Made by a program: the position numbers and the translations under genes | NCBI GenBank assembly: GCA_049115735.1 | Contig: JAGDZP010000003.1 | Coordinates: 100,242 to 164,241, forward strand | Source of the DNA: CAXBNB01 sp049115735 | GTDB lineage: Bacteria > Bacteroidota > Bacteroidia > Cytophagales > Cyclobacteriaceae | Direction: 5' to 3' | DNA length: 64,000 bases | Shown here: one piece after another, positions 54,859 to 63,369 of the stretch | Layout: every line of letters starts with the position of its first letter | Numbering within the stretch: position 1 is the first letter of the stretch | Notes under the pieces: model-generated | Database searches by the model: none | Told to the model about the DNA's origin: nothing | The model's input: only the letters and a program-made list of their open reading frames with translations

Positions 54859-56979
54859 ATGAAGATTTTTTTCACGATCATAATATTTGTTTTACTACCC
54901 TTTTACTTCATCTATTGCTACAGGAAGTATAAGAAGAGCAACAACAAACGACAGTTTTTTCACTCTCCATTTTTTCTTATTAATTATTGGATTTTTGGAA
55001 TGTCACTAGTGACTATAATCGTTGTAAATTATGCTTTTCAAAACGATTACAAAACAGATGCCGATCCAGGCATATCATCAAGAATCAGAATTGATTCCTT
55101 GACCAATCTGATGTTGCAAAAGTCATTGAGCCTTGATTCGAATGTTCAATATATATCCGGGTACTTCTCTCTAGTGAGGTCGAATGAAGAGCTGAGTTCT
55201 AAAAATGACACCCTCCAAAATACCTACAGGGATATGTTTTTTAGTAGCGATGTAGACTCGATGCATGTGGGCAAAGTCTGCATGAGTTTTATGAAATACA
55301 ATTTGCGTGATTATGACTCATCCAGATATTTCATTGAACATAATTTTAATTCCGAATCTAAATACAGCAACTACCTACTCGGACTCAATGAAATCAAGGA
55401 TGGCAATGAGGTTGAAGCGATTGAGTTTTTTGAAAAAGAGGTGAAGTTGACAGATGGATACAAGTCTAATAGTTACAAGTACCTGGTGGATTATTATCAT
55501 TCAGAAAAGGACTATGATAAGTTGTTGGTAATATTCCACGACCCTTCCTTGCGTGAACATATCAATATTTATTTAGCCATGGACCTTCATTACCTAAGTG
55601 GCTCGTTGATTGATTATTACTCATGCCTTTTTCAAATAATAAGTACTCGTGTAAACCTTGTCGGGGTAATTGCTGCAATAATCATTATGCTGGCATGGCT
55701 TCATTATTTGAATTCGATTAATCTTTTTGATAAGATACCAAAACTGAATGCTGTTTTGGTACTTGTCGCAGCAATGGTTTTTGTGTTTTTGGTTTTCCCA
55801 ATATCCGACTATAACAAACTAATCCTGGGTAATGAGTTGAACGGAGAATTCTGGAATGATTTTAAATACAGCGTTTTTGGAATAGGTATGATCGAAGAGT
55901 TCGTCAAAATACTTCCTCTTCTAATCATTTTATGGCTAACAAAATGGATCAAAGAACCTTATCAGTATATTTTATACGCAAGTATCTCGGCAATGGGCTT
56001 TGCCTTGGTTGAAAACATTGTCTACTTTCAAAAACATTACACGACTATAATCCATGCTCGATCCTTAACCTCCGCTACGGGTCATATGATCTTTTCATCA
56101 ATCTTTGCTTACGGATTTATTTTGGTTAAATACAAACTCAAGAAGTCACAATGGTCGGTTCCCATATTCTTAGTCTTTTGGTTAATAGCCTCTTTTAGTC
56201 ATGGGCTGTATAACTTTTGGTTATTTATGGAACTCCGTTTTTTCTTCTATCTATTTTTTTTCTTAAGCATTGGTACATGGTCAAAAATGATTAATAATGC
56301 TATCAATAATTCCACAAAATTTCAAAGCAACATCTCCTATGATTCCGCCAGAACACAAATGAAAATTGTACTTGCTTTAACTGGCATCCTCTTTTTTGAA
56401 TATTTGTCAGTTGGCTACAAGTATGGTTCTGAAGCCGCCAATGATAGTTTGCTGCACTCTGTGTTCAATGGCAGCCTTGTTCTTCTGTTTATTGGATCTA
56501 AGTTGAGTTCATTGGATATCGTTAAAGGTTACTGGCAACCTTTTGTTATAAAGATAAATCCATTTGGTGGCCAGGTCTTGACGCAGAATTTCGTCAATAA
56601 AGAAGTATTGATAAGAAGCCTGCCCACAAACGCATCTCTTGCTCATCTCATGCCCAACAATATATCCGGTAAAATAGTTGACCGATTGGTACTGTACAAG
56701 TCGAAAAATAATTCTTCAAAAGAAGTTGCAGATCCCTATTGGTTTTTATTGAGATTGGATGCTCTTGTGAGCCTCGAAAATTCAAATCAAAGATATGTGT
56801 TGATCAAATTGAAAGACGGATTTGAATCACTGAATGAAGGAAATAATTTTTGGACTATGGTGGCTGCTATTCCTGATATGGAAATTTTGAAGTCAGAGAA
56901 AGTTTATGCAAATCAATTTCTTCTTTATGGATGGGCGTTTTTGAATGAAAGACCGATTAGGGACAAGTTTGAAACTTAA
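54859..56979 (+). CDS. PrsW-like intramembrane metalloprotease with sensor domains
   Basis: This is a membrane protein of 706 residues. The central membrane domain shows PrsW-type motifs: EE in GMIEEFVKILPL (Glu346, Glu347), the EN pair in MGFALVENIVYF (Glu385), His409 in TSATGHMIFSS and His448 in FSHGLYNF. These glutamates and histidines are the metal-binding set of the PrsW/CAAX-type protease group. The N-terminal part has two membrane segments around a periplasmic or cytoplasmic helical region that resembles tetratricopeptide repeats (LGLNEIKDGNEVEAIEFFEK). The C-terminal 170 residues form an unrecognised soluble domain. It lies in the accessory block beside the restriction genes. Signal-triggered proteolysis of a membrane partner is possible (inference). 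Confidence 0.75.
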   Translation: MKIFFTIIIFVLLPFYFIYCYRKYKKSNNKRQFFHSPFFLINYWIFGMSLVTIIVVNYAFQNDYKTDADPGISSRIRIDSLTNLMLQKSLSLDSNVQYISGYFSLVRSNEELSSKNDTLQNTYRDMFFSSDVDSMHVGKVCMSFMKYNLRDYDSSRYFIEHNFNSESKYSNYLLGLNEIKDGNEVEAIEFFEKEVKLTDGYKSNSYKYLVDYYHSEKDYDKLLVIFHDPSLREHINIYLAMDLHYLSGSLIDYYSCLFQIISTRVNLVGVIAAIIIMLAWLHYLNSINLFDKIPKLNAVLVLVAAMVFVFLVFPISDYNKLILGNELNGEFWNDFKYSVFGIGMIEEFVKILPLLIILWLTKWIKEPYQYILYASISAMGFALVENIVYFQKHYTTIIHARSLTSATGHMIFSSIFAYGFILVKYKLKKSQWSVPIFLVFWLIASFSHGLYNFWLFMELRFFFYLFFFLSIGTWSKMINNAINNSTKFQSNISYDSARTQMKIVLALTGILFFEYLSVGYKYGSEAANDSLLHSVFNGSLVLLFIGSKLSSLDIVKGYWQPFVIKINPFGGQVLTQNFVNKEVLIRSLPTNASLAHLMPNNISGKIVDRLVLYKSKNNSSKEVADPYWFLLRLDALVSLENSNQRYVLIKLKDGFESLNEGNNFWTMVAAIPDMEILKSEKVYANQFLLYGWAFLNERPIRDKFET

Positions 56980-56997
56980 TAATTACAGAAAACTAAA

Positions 56998-58086
56998 TCA
57001 ATTGAATTTATACCCAACTAAGGGCATAGGCATTAAGATTTCAAATTCATCTTTTCCCATATCACCATTAATCTTGTTTAATTTCTTGATAAACCTTTTG
57101 ATATTGGTGGCAGGAACGGTCATTGGAGTTTTGCTGACCTCACAATGAGGTTTGAAGAAGTTTTCCCAATGTGACACCATGATGAATTTTGGTTTAGTTC
57201 TATGGATGATTTTTTTTGGGTATTTCCTCGCATTACCAAAGTTTGCCGCACATAGAATTAGTAAGTCTATTGGGTGATCCTTAATCAATTTCTCTGACGG
57301 TAAATATTTATTGCCATTTGAGGCAGAACCTGCATTGGAGAATATGTTGAATTTATTTTCACCCTCTTTTATTTCTATGAGGAAGTTAAAATTCTCGCCT
57401 TCAGGCATTTGACAGATCCTCTTAATTGTTTTTGATCTTGGCTTTTTCACATTCCACCATGGAAGTATTTTGAATATAAGAAAATGAGGAGCATGATTTG
57501 ATTTTAGTGGTAGAACTTTGAAGTTGTTTATTTTTTCCCAGCTTTCGATTGAAGGTGTATTATCGGTTTTTAATGCCGTTATAGACTTAAATGGTATCGT
57601 ATCAAGCATTGCCTTCATTAAATTTAGGCTTGACGAATGCCCATAAACTTTTCCGTCATCGCTTAAGTGTCCTTGATCGTAGAAATAAGGAACATCGTAC
57701 AGATGATCATAATGGGAATGTGCCACAAATATTCCATCAATATCTCCATCATTAGATGGATCCATACTTTTAATACGTTTTACATATTTGTTAATTTGTA
57801 TGGAGTCATGCGAGAGTTTCTTAAAGTAACTTGACAGAAGTGTTTGGACGTTTGAAATAAATGGGTCGACCAATATACTCGTTCCTTCATGCTGGAGAGA
57901 ATATCCTCCACAACCTGAGAATATAAGAGAGATATCCGTTTGAAAGTTCTGGTTAGTTAGTTTAATGTTTCGGTCTGCTTTGTCTATAGTAGTGGGGATT
58001 TTTGTCGCCTGACGGCTACTAGAACAGGCCTGCAGTATTATAATAATGACTAGAATAATCACTATGTTCACTTCCCATCTTTTCAT
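56998..58086 (-). CDS. Metallo-beta-lactamase fold lipoprotein
   Basis: The start was set at ATG 58086 (362 residues) because a lipoprotein signal follows (IVIILVIIIILQAC); the longer reading from 58128 weakens it. The mature protein is an MBL-fold hydrolase of the UlaG-like type. FSGCGGYSLQHEGTSILVDP is followed by the metal motif HSHYDH (VAHSHYDHLYDVPYF), a later LPLKSNHAPH histidine, and C-terminal KPKFIMVSHWENFF. Substrates in this group include phospho-lactones and lipids such as N-acyl phosphatidylethanolamine, so the substrate is open. It converges on the PrsW-like gene with an 18-base gap. Both are membrane-linked and may act together, which is inference. Confidence 0.82.
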   Translation of the reverse strand: MKRWEVNIVIILVIIIILQACSSSRQATKIPTTIDKADRNIKLTNQNFQTDISLIFSGCGGYSLQHEGTSILVDPFISNVQTLLSSYFKKLSHDSIQINKYVKRIKSMDPSNDGDIDGIFVAHSHYDHLYDVPYFYDQGHLSDDGKVYGHSSSLNLMKAMLDTIPFKSITALKTDNTPSIESWEKINNFKVLPLKSNHAPHFLIFKILPWWNVKKPRSKTIKRICQMPEGENFNFLIEIKEGENKFNIFSNAGSASNGNKYLPSEKLIKDHPIDLLILCAANFGNARKYPKKIIHRTKPKFIMVSHWENFFKPHCEVSKTPMTVPATNIKRFIKKLNKINGDMGKDEFEILMPMPLVGYKFN

Positions 58087-58731
58087 AATTAAGTGTAACA
58101 AAATATCCGGAGTTAATTGCAGGGTCATTATGCATTCAAAAACACCTTTCGAAAGATAATTAAAATAACATAAATAATACAGGAATTATTCCAATACTGT
58201 GCCTTGCCGGTATTCAATAAGTCACACAACCATTTTGCTATTTTCTTTACCCTCATTGATTCTTTTTCCTATAATTAAAAGTAACGATAGGTTTGAGCAT
58301 TCCATCCATGGTAAGGAAAAATTTAGAAGCTCATCAAAATGTGTATCTGTCTGGCAGCACTGTTCCGCATTTTGATTACCGGACTAGAAGTTTCTCAAAG
58401 TCCAACGCCGAGAATACAGCATGAGCGGTAGAGAAGGCGAGCAATAATCTGAAAAAGCTCGACAACATGCAAACTTTGAAATTTTTGATTGTTTGTTTCA
58501 AAGCGGTCGGATGGATACCTCAAAAGAGTTTTACCGACGCAGTTCTCCCGGATGTTACTGGTCTTTTTAGACTGTAACTTCTCTAGGGAGAATTGTGTCC
58601 ATGCTTTCCTAAAAGAGTATTCCTTTTAAATAAAGGGATTAGTCCGTTTAGTGTAGGAGGGGGGTGCAGCGGGGTTTGGTTTTAATAAAATATTGCAATA
58701 AAATGTCAAAAAAAATTGCAATTATTTATTA
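58087..58731. other. Non-coding region before repeat copy B
   Basis: This stretch of about 645 bases after the MBL-lipoprotein start contains no reading frame I can support and no recognisable RNA gene. It contains short AT-rich palindromic patches and a G-run near 58660 (AGGAGGGGGGTGCAGCGGGG). It may be decayed sequence from an earlier insertion. The promoter for the MBL lipoprotein gene should lie at its left end. Confidence 0.5.
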
Positions 58732-58870
58732 TCAAAAAGTTGGAGTCTTAGGCCGGGCCGGGAAATCAGATTAGTCATTTCAAAAAGTTGGAAACCGGAG
58801 CGAATTTTACATATTCATTACCAGGCACAATGGGGGGCGGGGGTCATTCTTTTTAAGCTCAGGAATTCAA
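58732..58870 (+). repeat. Dispersed intergenic repeat, copy B
   Basis: This is the second full copy of the repeat at 44109-44252, in the same orientation, with the two CAAAAAGTTGG blocks, ATTTTACATATTCATT, the G-tract GGGGGG-C-GGGGG, a T-rich run and CTCAGGAATT. Together with copy A it brackets the hsdM-to-MBL gene block; with copy C it brackets the recombinase module. Confidence 0.8.
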
Positions 58871-58958
58871 ATGTGCTTAAGGTCACCAATGTCAACTCCT
58901 CCGACAAACAAATACGATATAGTCTTTTCTTGATACGGTTTACTTGAATTCACTAGTC

Positions 58959-59008
58959 TAAAGCAATGTAAAGCAATTGATAGCAATGCTTTTCAATGCA
59001 AAGCAATG
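58959..59008. repeat. Degenerate 10-bp tandem array
   Basis: Five consecutive 10-base units read TAAAGCAATG, TAAAGCAATT, GATAGCAATG, CTTTTCAATG and CAAAGCAATG. The array ends 9 bases from the stop codon of the minus-strand gene at 59018. One helical turn per unit is compatible with protein binding along one DNA face. It parallels the 9-bp array next to the polymerase-like gene. Confidence 0.75.
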
Positions 59009-59017
59009 GTGTGAAGC

Positions 59018-59860
59018 TTATAATACTTTGGAAGAAAGAATTTCCAGTACAATACCATTTTCAATACCCACCCTTGCTGTGACTTGATTGAGTACTAGTG
59101 CACCAAAAGCGTTAGAGCCACGAAATTTCATCGATACCAGCAGATGGTTTCCTTTGTCCCGATATGTAGTCTCCACATGTTCAAAACTACCAGGGTCATG
59201 CATATTATCCTTTATTTCGTAACTCAGCATGTTGTGACGACCGCCCCATCCAAACTGATCTTTAATCTTAGCCTTCCTGATTTTATCTTTTTCTTCCCGT
59301 ACTAATGATTCTCTAATGTCAAGATTATCCGCTAATCTGATATGATACAAGGAGTCAGCTGTTCTGTTCTCAGAAAAGACCCGTTTTAGTTTTCCATTTT
59401 CCAATGCCTTCACCTCTTCATCGGAAAGTGACACCAGTATTTTGGCTGTGCGTTCTGGATCTTCCAATGTCTCAAGGATGCTATTCACTTCTTCCTCTTC
59501 TTGTTTTGTCCGCTGTTTATTTTCCGCTTCTGCAAGTTGGTCAATTATATTTTCCAGTTCGACGATTTTTGTCTGGGCCATGCGGTAACTGGAATCAGTT
59601 GGTTCGACTGTCAAAAATAGATCTCTTGCATCATGGTAATCACCTTCCCTCCATGCTTCAATTGCTGCTTGGTATGGATCTGATGGTGGTATAATATATT
59701 GTTCAGTAATATTTATGAGTAAGAGAGCTGCCGCACTATATAGAAACACTTTTCCTCGAGTAGGCTTATTATCCCATTTTAATACTAGTGATGGTTTGAT
59801 CAATCCAATAATCATAATTATGAAGGTAGTTACACCGGATACTGCAATTATTGCTTCCAT
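59018..59860 (-). CDS. Membrane-anchored coiled-coil protein of mobile-element type
   Basis: ATG 59860 is the likely start (280 residues); a longer reading to 60046 would overlap the divergent regulator gene. Two N-terminal membrane helices (IAVSGVTTFIIMIIGLI and KVFLYSAAALLLINIT) precede a short TPR-like segment (YQAAIEAWREGDYHDARDLF), a charged coiled coil (about residues 105-200) and a C-terminal domain with NMLSYEIKDNMHDPGSFEHV and MKFRGSNAFGALV. That last domain is found, from memory, in many phage and plasmid proteins of unknown function. It is divergent from the XRE regulator. No enzymatic motif is visible. A membrane-associated accessory or defence role is possible but unproven. Confidence 0.65.
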   Translation of the reverse strand: MEAIIAVSGVTTFIIMIIGLIKPSLVLKWDNKPTRGKVFLYSAAALLLINITEQYIIPPSDPYQAAIEAWREGDYHDARDLFLTVEPTDSSYRMAQTKIVELENIIDQLAEAENKQRTKQEEEEVNSILETLEDPERTAKILVSLSDEEVKALENGKLKRVFSENRTADSLYHIRLADNLDIRESLVREEKDKIRKAKIKDQFGWGGRHNMLSYEIKDNMHDPGSFEHVETTYRDKGNHLLVSMKFRGSNAFGALVLNQVTARVGIENGIVLEILSSKVL

Positions 59861-59949
59861 ATAATAAGGGTTTTGTCTGACTGCTAAGATAACTAATAAC
59901 ACATATATGTGTTTATGAAAGTGTGATTTCTTGAGGTACTTCGTTATTA

Positions 59950-60174
59950 ATGACGCAAATAAGAAATCCAGAATTATTAAGTCGATTTGGGAACCACCTT
60001 CGGCAGCTGAGATTGAGCAAGAATCTATCACAAGAACACCTTGCAAACGTTGCTGATATTCCCATTAATCAGGTTGGAAGGATTGAGAGGGGAGAGATTA
60101 ACCCTACACTAAGCACTCTCCAGGTGATTGCTAATGCTCTGGATATGTCATTGCCTTCACTCATGGATTTTTAA
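59950..60174 (+). CDS. XRE family helix-turn-helix regulator
   Basis: This single-domain regulator of 74 residues has the classic XRE fold. Helices 2 and 3 read LSQEHLANVADIPINQVGRI, followed by ERGEINPTLSTLQVIANALD. There is no additional domain, so it is of the small Cro/C-protein type, commonly used to time expression in restriction loci and mobile elements. It is divergent from the membrane/coiled-coil gene, whose promoter it may control. The serine recombinase follows 140 bases downstream on the same strand. Regulation of either neighbour is inference. Confidence 0.9.
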   Translation: MTQIRNPELLSRFGNHLRQLRLSKNLSQEHLANVADIPINQVGRIERGEINPTLSTLQVIANALDMSLPSLMDF

Positions 60175-60313
60175 ACAGTAAACCCTACAATTAATTGTAT
60201 TTACTGTTATTAAATAAACCCTGTTATTATTAAGTTGATGAATCCTTTGTGGAGTAGATTAAAGTTGTTAATATTGTTACTATTCTAGCATTAGATAAAA
60301 CAGTAACAATATT

Positions 60314-60940
60314 ATGAGTAACATACTTAGAGCAGTAGCATACCTGAGAGTTAGTTCTTCTTCTCAGTCAACCAATCGACAACTAAACGAACTGAAGAAG
60401 GTGGAGGGCTTTGAGATTGTTAATGTATGTAAAGAAAAAATATCCGGTTACAGTGTGCCAGCAGAGGAACGAAAGGAACTACAACGAGCCTTGAAAATCT
60501 TGAAAGAAGACAGGAGTATTGATGCCCTGATGATCTCAGAAATTTCAAGGCTAGGTAGAAATACCAGAGAAGTGCTTTCGATTCTTGATGAATTGGAGAA
60601 GGAGGAGATTGCCTTGTATATCCATAATCTTGGAACAACAATAGGAGGGGCCAACATTAAGGACCAGGCATTTGCTAAGTTGATCGTAACCATTATGGCC
60701 GACCTTGCTCGTTTAGAGAGCGAACAGCTAAGCGAAAGAATAAAGTCAGGCATCAGATCCAGAAAGGAAAAGGGTCTGTCAACAGGGCGTAAAATTGGCT
60801 CAAATGAGTCATCTGAAAAATTCCTAACAAAGCATCAGGATATCAGGAAATATATTGAGAAGGGCTATTCTAGTCGAGAGATCCAAAAGATATGCAAGTG
60901 TGGGCCGGGGACAATTCAGAAGGTCAAAGCTTTGATTTGA
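60314..60940 (+). CDS. Serine recombinase (resolvase/invertase family)
   Basis: This small serine recombinase of 208 residues has the catalytic N-terminal domain with the nucleophile serine in YLRVSSSSQSTNRQLNEL. The arginine-rich active-site helix reads ISRLGRNTREVLSILDEL, and the E-helix region reads IMADLARLESEQLSERIKSG. A C-terminal helix-turn-helix (KGYSSREIQKICKCGPGTIQ) binds DNA. The size fits resolvases and invertases, not large integrases. It may resolve or move the small module bounded by repeat copies B and C. Copy C starts 2 bases after its stop codon. Confidence 0.92.
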   Translation: MSNILRAVAYLRVSSSSQSTNRQLNELKKVEGFEIVNVCKEKISGYSVPAEERKELQRALKILKEDRSIDALMISEISRLGRNTREVLSILDELEKEEIALYIHNLGTTIGGANIKDQAFAKLIVTIMADLARLESEQLSERIKSGIRSRKEKGLSTGRKIGSNESSEKFLTKHQDIRKYIEKGYSSREIQKICKCGPGTIQKVKALI

Positions 60941-60942
60941 TG

Positions 60943-60990
60943 TCAGTTCAAAAAGTTGGGGACGCCAGTCAAGTATATATTCATTTTCTG
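60943..60990 (+). repeat. Dispersed intergenic repeat, partial copy C
   Basis: TCAAAAAGTTGG followed by a TATATTCATT block matches the second half of copy B, but the G-tract and terminal part are not recognisable. It starts directly after the serine recombinase stop. The similarity is shorter than between A and B, so its membership is less certain. Confidence 0.55.
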
Positions 60991-61470
60991 ATTTTCCTGG
61001 AGCATAGTGTTTTCAATTAGCAAGAATAGCATGGCTGGAACAAGAACCTGATTTTGTAACCTATTGGTAACCTGTCAATTATATTAGATCGAAAAATGGT
61101 GGGTACAATTCTTGTACAACAATTTAGTGGTCATAATCGGTTTATTACAGTCATAACCTTCTATAATTCCTTACATAATATGGCAGGATATATAACTTAT
61201 AAAGTATCCCTTCAAAATAAATCCCCTCCAGAAGTAGCCAAAGCCTCTCATTTCAATTGTCTCAAATTTGAGACACGATATTATGGAAATCGTGTGGAAT
61301 GTTCAGCGCATGAATTAGCAGGGAACGGTAGTTTCGGAGTTTACATTTACTAGTTTTAGAAGTAGAGATCGAATTAGTCGCTTGAAGAAGTTCTGTAGCT
61401 AGATTCGGGTCTGACTTAAAAGACTCTTGTCGTTTAAGATATTCCACCTATTTTTGAAAACTCATCACGC
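60991..61470. other. Non-coding region upstream of the second ECF sigma gene
   Basis: About 480 bases lie between repeat copy C and the sigma gene at 61471. An 85-codon reading at 61096-61353 has no recognisable protein features and spans a regulatory palindrome, so I do not call it a gene. The region probably contains the promoter of the sigma gene and may include the right limit of the accessory DNA. No tRNA or att repeat was found in it. Confidence 0.5.
61258..61275. promoter_or_regulatory. Perfect 18-bp palindrome, candidate operator
   Basis: TGTCTCAAATTTGAGACA is a perfect inverted repeat about 195 bases before the ECF sigma start. Nearby, at about 61295, GGAATGTTCAGCGC gives GG-N10-GC, which would fit a weak sigma-54 promoter activated from the palindrome. 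The dyad is exact; the regulator is unknown. Confidence 0.5.
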
Positions 61471-62067
61471 ATGAGCAAATATATGACCAGGGATTTACAA
61501 AAATGGGTAAGGGCGATTGCTGCTGATGATGAATTAGCCTTCCAGTTGTTTTTTGATGATTACTATCCGAGGTTGTATGGATATGCAATTACGCTTTTAA
61601 ACTCTAATAGTCACTCAGAAGAAGTTGTGTCTGATGTTTTTGTTAAAGTGTGGAAGGGCAGGCAAAGATTGCCAGCTATTGAAAACCTCGATCATTACAT
61701 GTTCAGGTCAGTCAAGAACCAGGCTTTAAATTATTTAGAAAAAAAAACTCTGGATATAGTTGATATCGATGAAGTAAATGCCGATGAAGTCAAAGGGTTT
61801 TTAAGCCCGGACTTTACCGTATTAAATAATGAGTTGGCTGATAAGATAGCCGAAGCTATTGATAGTCTACCTTCCAAATCAAGATTGATATTTGGTATGA
61901 TAAGGCAAGATGGTTTGAAATACAAAGAAGTAGCTGACCAACTTGATTTGTCGGTAAAGACTGTGGAAAATCAAATGACTATTGCAATGAAAAAAATTAG
62001 AGAGAAGCTGACCCCTTACTTTAAGGATAATCCCCAAAAACTATACTCTATTTTACTTTGTATTTGA
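61471..62067 (+). CDS. ECF RNA polymerase sigma factor (second locus)
   Basis: This is a sigma factor of 198 residues of the same class as the one at 32959. Region 2 includes FQLFFDDYYPRLYGYAITLL and SEEVVSDVFVKVWKGRQRL. Region 4 includes LPSKSRLIFGMIRQDGLKYK and EVADQLDLSVKTVENQMTIA with its recognition helix. An alternative start lies 12 bases downstream (ATG 61483). It precedes a FecR gene and a susC gene on the same strand, forming a second glycan-uptake switch. The 132-base gap to fecR has no clear terminator. It probably activates the susC promoter of its own locus. Confidence 0.95.
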   Translation: MSKYMTRDLQKWVRAIAADDELAFQLFFDDYYPRLYGYAITLLNSNSHSEEVVSDVFVKVWKGRQRLPAIENLDHYMFRSVKNQALNYLEKKTLDIVDIDEVNADEVKGFLSPDFTVLNNELADKIAEAIDSLPSKSRLIFGMIRQDGLKYKEVADQLDLSVKTVENQMTIAMKKIREKLTPYFKDNPQKLYSILLCI

Positions 62068-62199
62068 ATCTCAAAATTCAAATATAAGAGACCAATCCAT
62101 TTTTGATATTAGAAAAAACTAAGAAATTCAAATTCTCTTTGGGGGGTAATTTTGATTTGCCTGTTTATTCCTCCAAAGTAGAAATTATAGATATCAAAA

Positions 62200-63204
62200 A
62201 TGCACTTGGAGTTCGAAAACTTAATCATTAAAAAGCTAGCCAGGGATATTTCTGAGGAGGAGGCAGTCCAATTGGAAAATTGGCTGACTGAATCCAAGTC
62301 GAACAAAAATACTTTTGAGGAATACGAAAAGTCCTGGAAACAAAGCGAGTTGACCTGGGGTGTCAGTAATTCAAAAGAAGTCTACGAGTCTATCAGTGAT
62401 CACTTAGGTTTTAAATCTCAACCAAAGCCAAGAGTTATTAAATTCAAGCAAGATAGGAGCTGGTTGAAATATGCAGCTTCTATTGTCATATTGATAGGGG
62501 TATCAATTACTTTCTATTATTCTGGTGTTAAATCAGTAGATACACAAGGAATTTCTGACAATCTGATCATCAAGAAAAACGCAAAGGGGAAAAAGTCTCA
62601 AATAAAGTTACCAGACGGAACAATGGTGAAGCTGAATTCAGGTAGTTACCTAGAATACCCGAGAACATTTGGATTAGAAAGAAGAATCAAACTTATTGGG
62701 GAAGCATTTTTCGATGTGAAAAGAGATGTTTCTCGACCTTTTATTGTAGAATCAGAAAATCTAAATGTACGTGTGCTCGGGACTTCATTTAATATCAAAG
62801 CATTTCCATATGATGACTCCTACACAGTGGCCGTAGCATCAGGACTTGTATCAGTCACGGATCAAAGAAAATCAAAAAGTAAATTATCGATGCAATTAAA
62901 AGCCAATGAACTGGTGACATATGAACATCTGAGTGGAGAATTTAAGAAAGATACTTTTGATAGTGATCACTACTTTGCATGGAAAAATGGCATATTGGAT
63001 TTTCATAATGCTGACTTCAACGAAATCATTACAAGACTTGAAAGATGGTATGGAGTAAAATTCGTTGTATTGAGAGAAAGCACTCCTTTAAATGGGTTTT
63101 CAGGAAGATATGAGAATGCAAGTTTGAGACATGTCCTGGAAGGAATAAGCTTTGCCAATGACTTTAAATTCTCCCAAGAGGGAGGTACAGTAATTATTAA
63201 ATAA
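62200..63204 (+). CDS. FecR family anti-sigma factor (second locus)
   Basis: This anti-sigma factor of 334 residues is paralogous to the one at 31832. The N-terminal cytoplasmic helices contain EEEAVQLENWLTESKSNKNT. One membrane helix follows near residues 88-107 (WLKYAASIVILIGVSITFYY). The periplasmic FecR domain reads KLPDGTMVKLNSGSYLEYPR, IKLIGEAFFDVKRDVS and VRVLGTSFNIKAF. A C-terminal DUF4974-type part ends with LRHVLEGISFANDFKFSQEG. It lies between the sigma gene and a susC gene that encodes an STN domain, so it should relay substrate sensing from the outer membrane to the sigma factor. Confidence 0.95.
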   Translation: MHLEFENLIIKKLARDISEEEAVQLENWLTESKSNKNTFEEYEKSWKQSELTWGVSNSKEVYESISDHLGFKSQPKPRVIKFKQDRSWLKYAASIVILIGVSITFYYSGVKSVDTQGISDNLIIKKNAKGKKSQIKLPDGTMVKLNSGSYLEYPRTFGLERRIKLIGEAFFDVKRDVSRPFIVESENLNVRVLGTSFNIKAFPYDDSYTVAVASGLVSVTDQRKSKSKLSMQLKANELVTYEHLSGEFKKDTFDSDHYFAWKNGILDFHNADFNEIITRLERWYGVKFVVLRESTPLNGFSGRYENASLRHVLEGISFANDFKFSQEGGTVIIK

Positions 63205-63235
63205 CGCGGCTGTGAATATGAAATAAACCAAAAGC

Positions 63236-63271
63236 AAAAAAAGAGCCCGGAATCCTAGGGACACTGGGCTC
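63236..63271 (-). terminator. Intrinsic terminator facing away from susC (second locus)
   Basis: Read on the minus strand, GAGCCC-N17-GGGCTC is followed by TTTTTTTGC. On the plus strand the hairpin is not followed by a T-run, so it does not terminate fecR. As in the first locus, an antisense transcript from the start of susC would end here, with the 16-bp motif 23 bases before the hairpin. Confidence 0.6.
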
Positions 63272-63294
63272 AAGGCATCTTATCGGTTGGAGAA

Positions 63295-63310
63295 AACTTT
63301 GGACGGTTAC
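63295..63310 (+). promoter_or_regulatory. Conserved 16-bp leader motif upstream of susC (locus 2)
   Basis: AACTTTGGACGGTTAC ends 59 bases before the susC ATG at 63370. It differs from the copy in the first locus only at the last base. Flanking sequence is unrelated except for the nearby antisense-facing terminator, so the motif appears to be selectively kept. Confidence 0.55.
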
Positions 63311-63369
63311 ACCAACAAATAAGAAAGTCATTGATTAAAAAAAAAATTAAAATCAATAAGCTTAAAATT

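Noticed and set aside
59861..60046. N-terminal extension of the membrane coiled-coil protein
   Set aside because: It would overlap the divergent XRE gene; ATG 59860 gives a proper membrane helix and a free intergenic region.
40700..61000. Fully delimited integrative element
   Set aside because: Only one att fragment was found; no matching tRNA 3' sequence occurs to the right within the window, so the far boundary is not claimed.
61096..61353. An 85-codon reading upstream of the sigma gene
   Set aside because: It has no recognisable domain, low-complexity flanks and an 18-bp regulatory-type palindrome within it; non-coding DNA is more likely.
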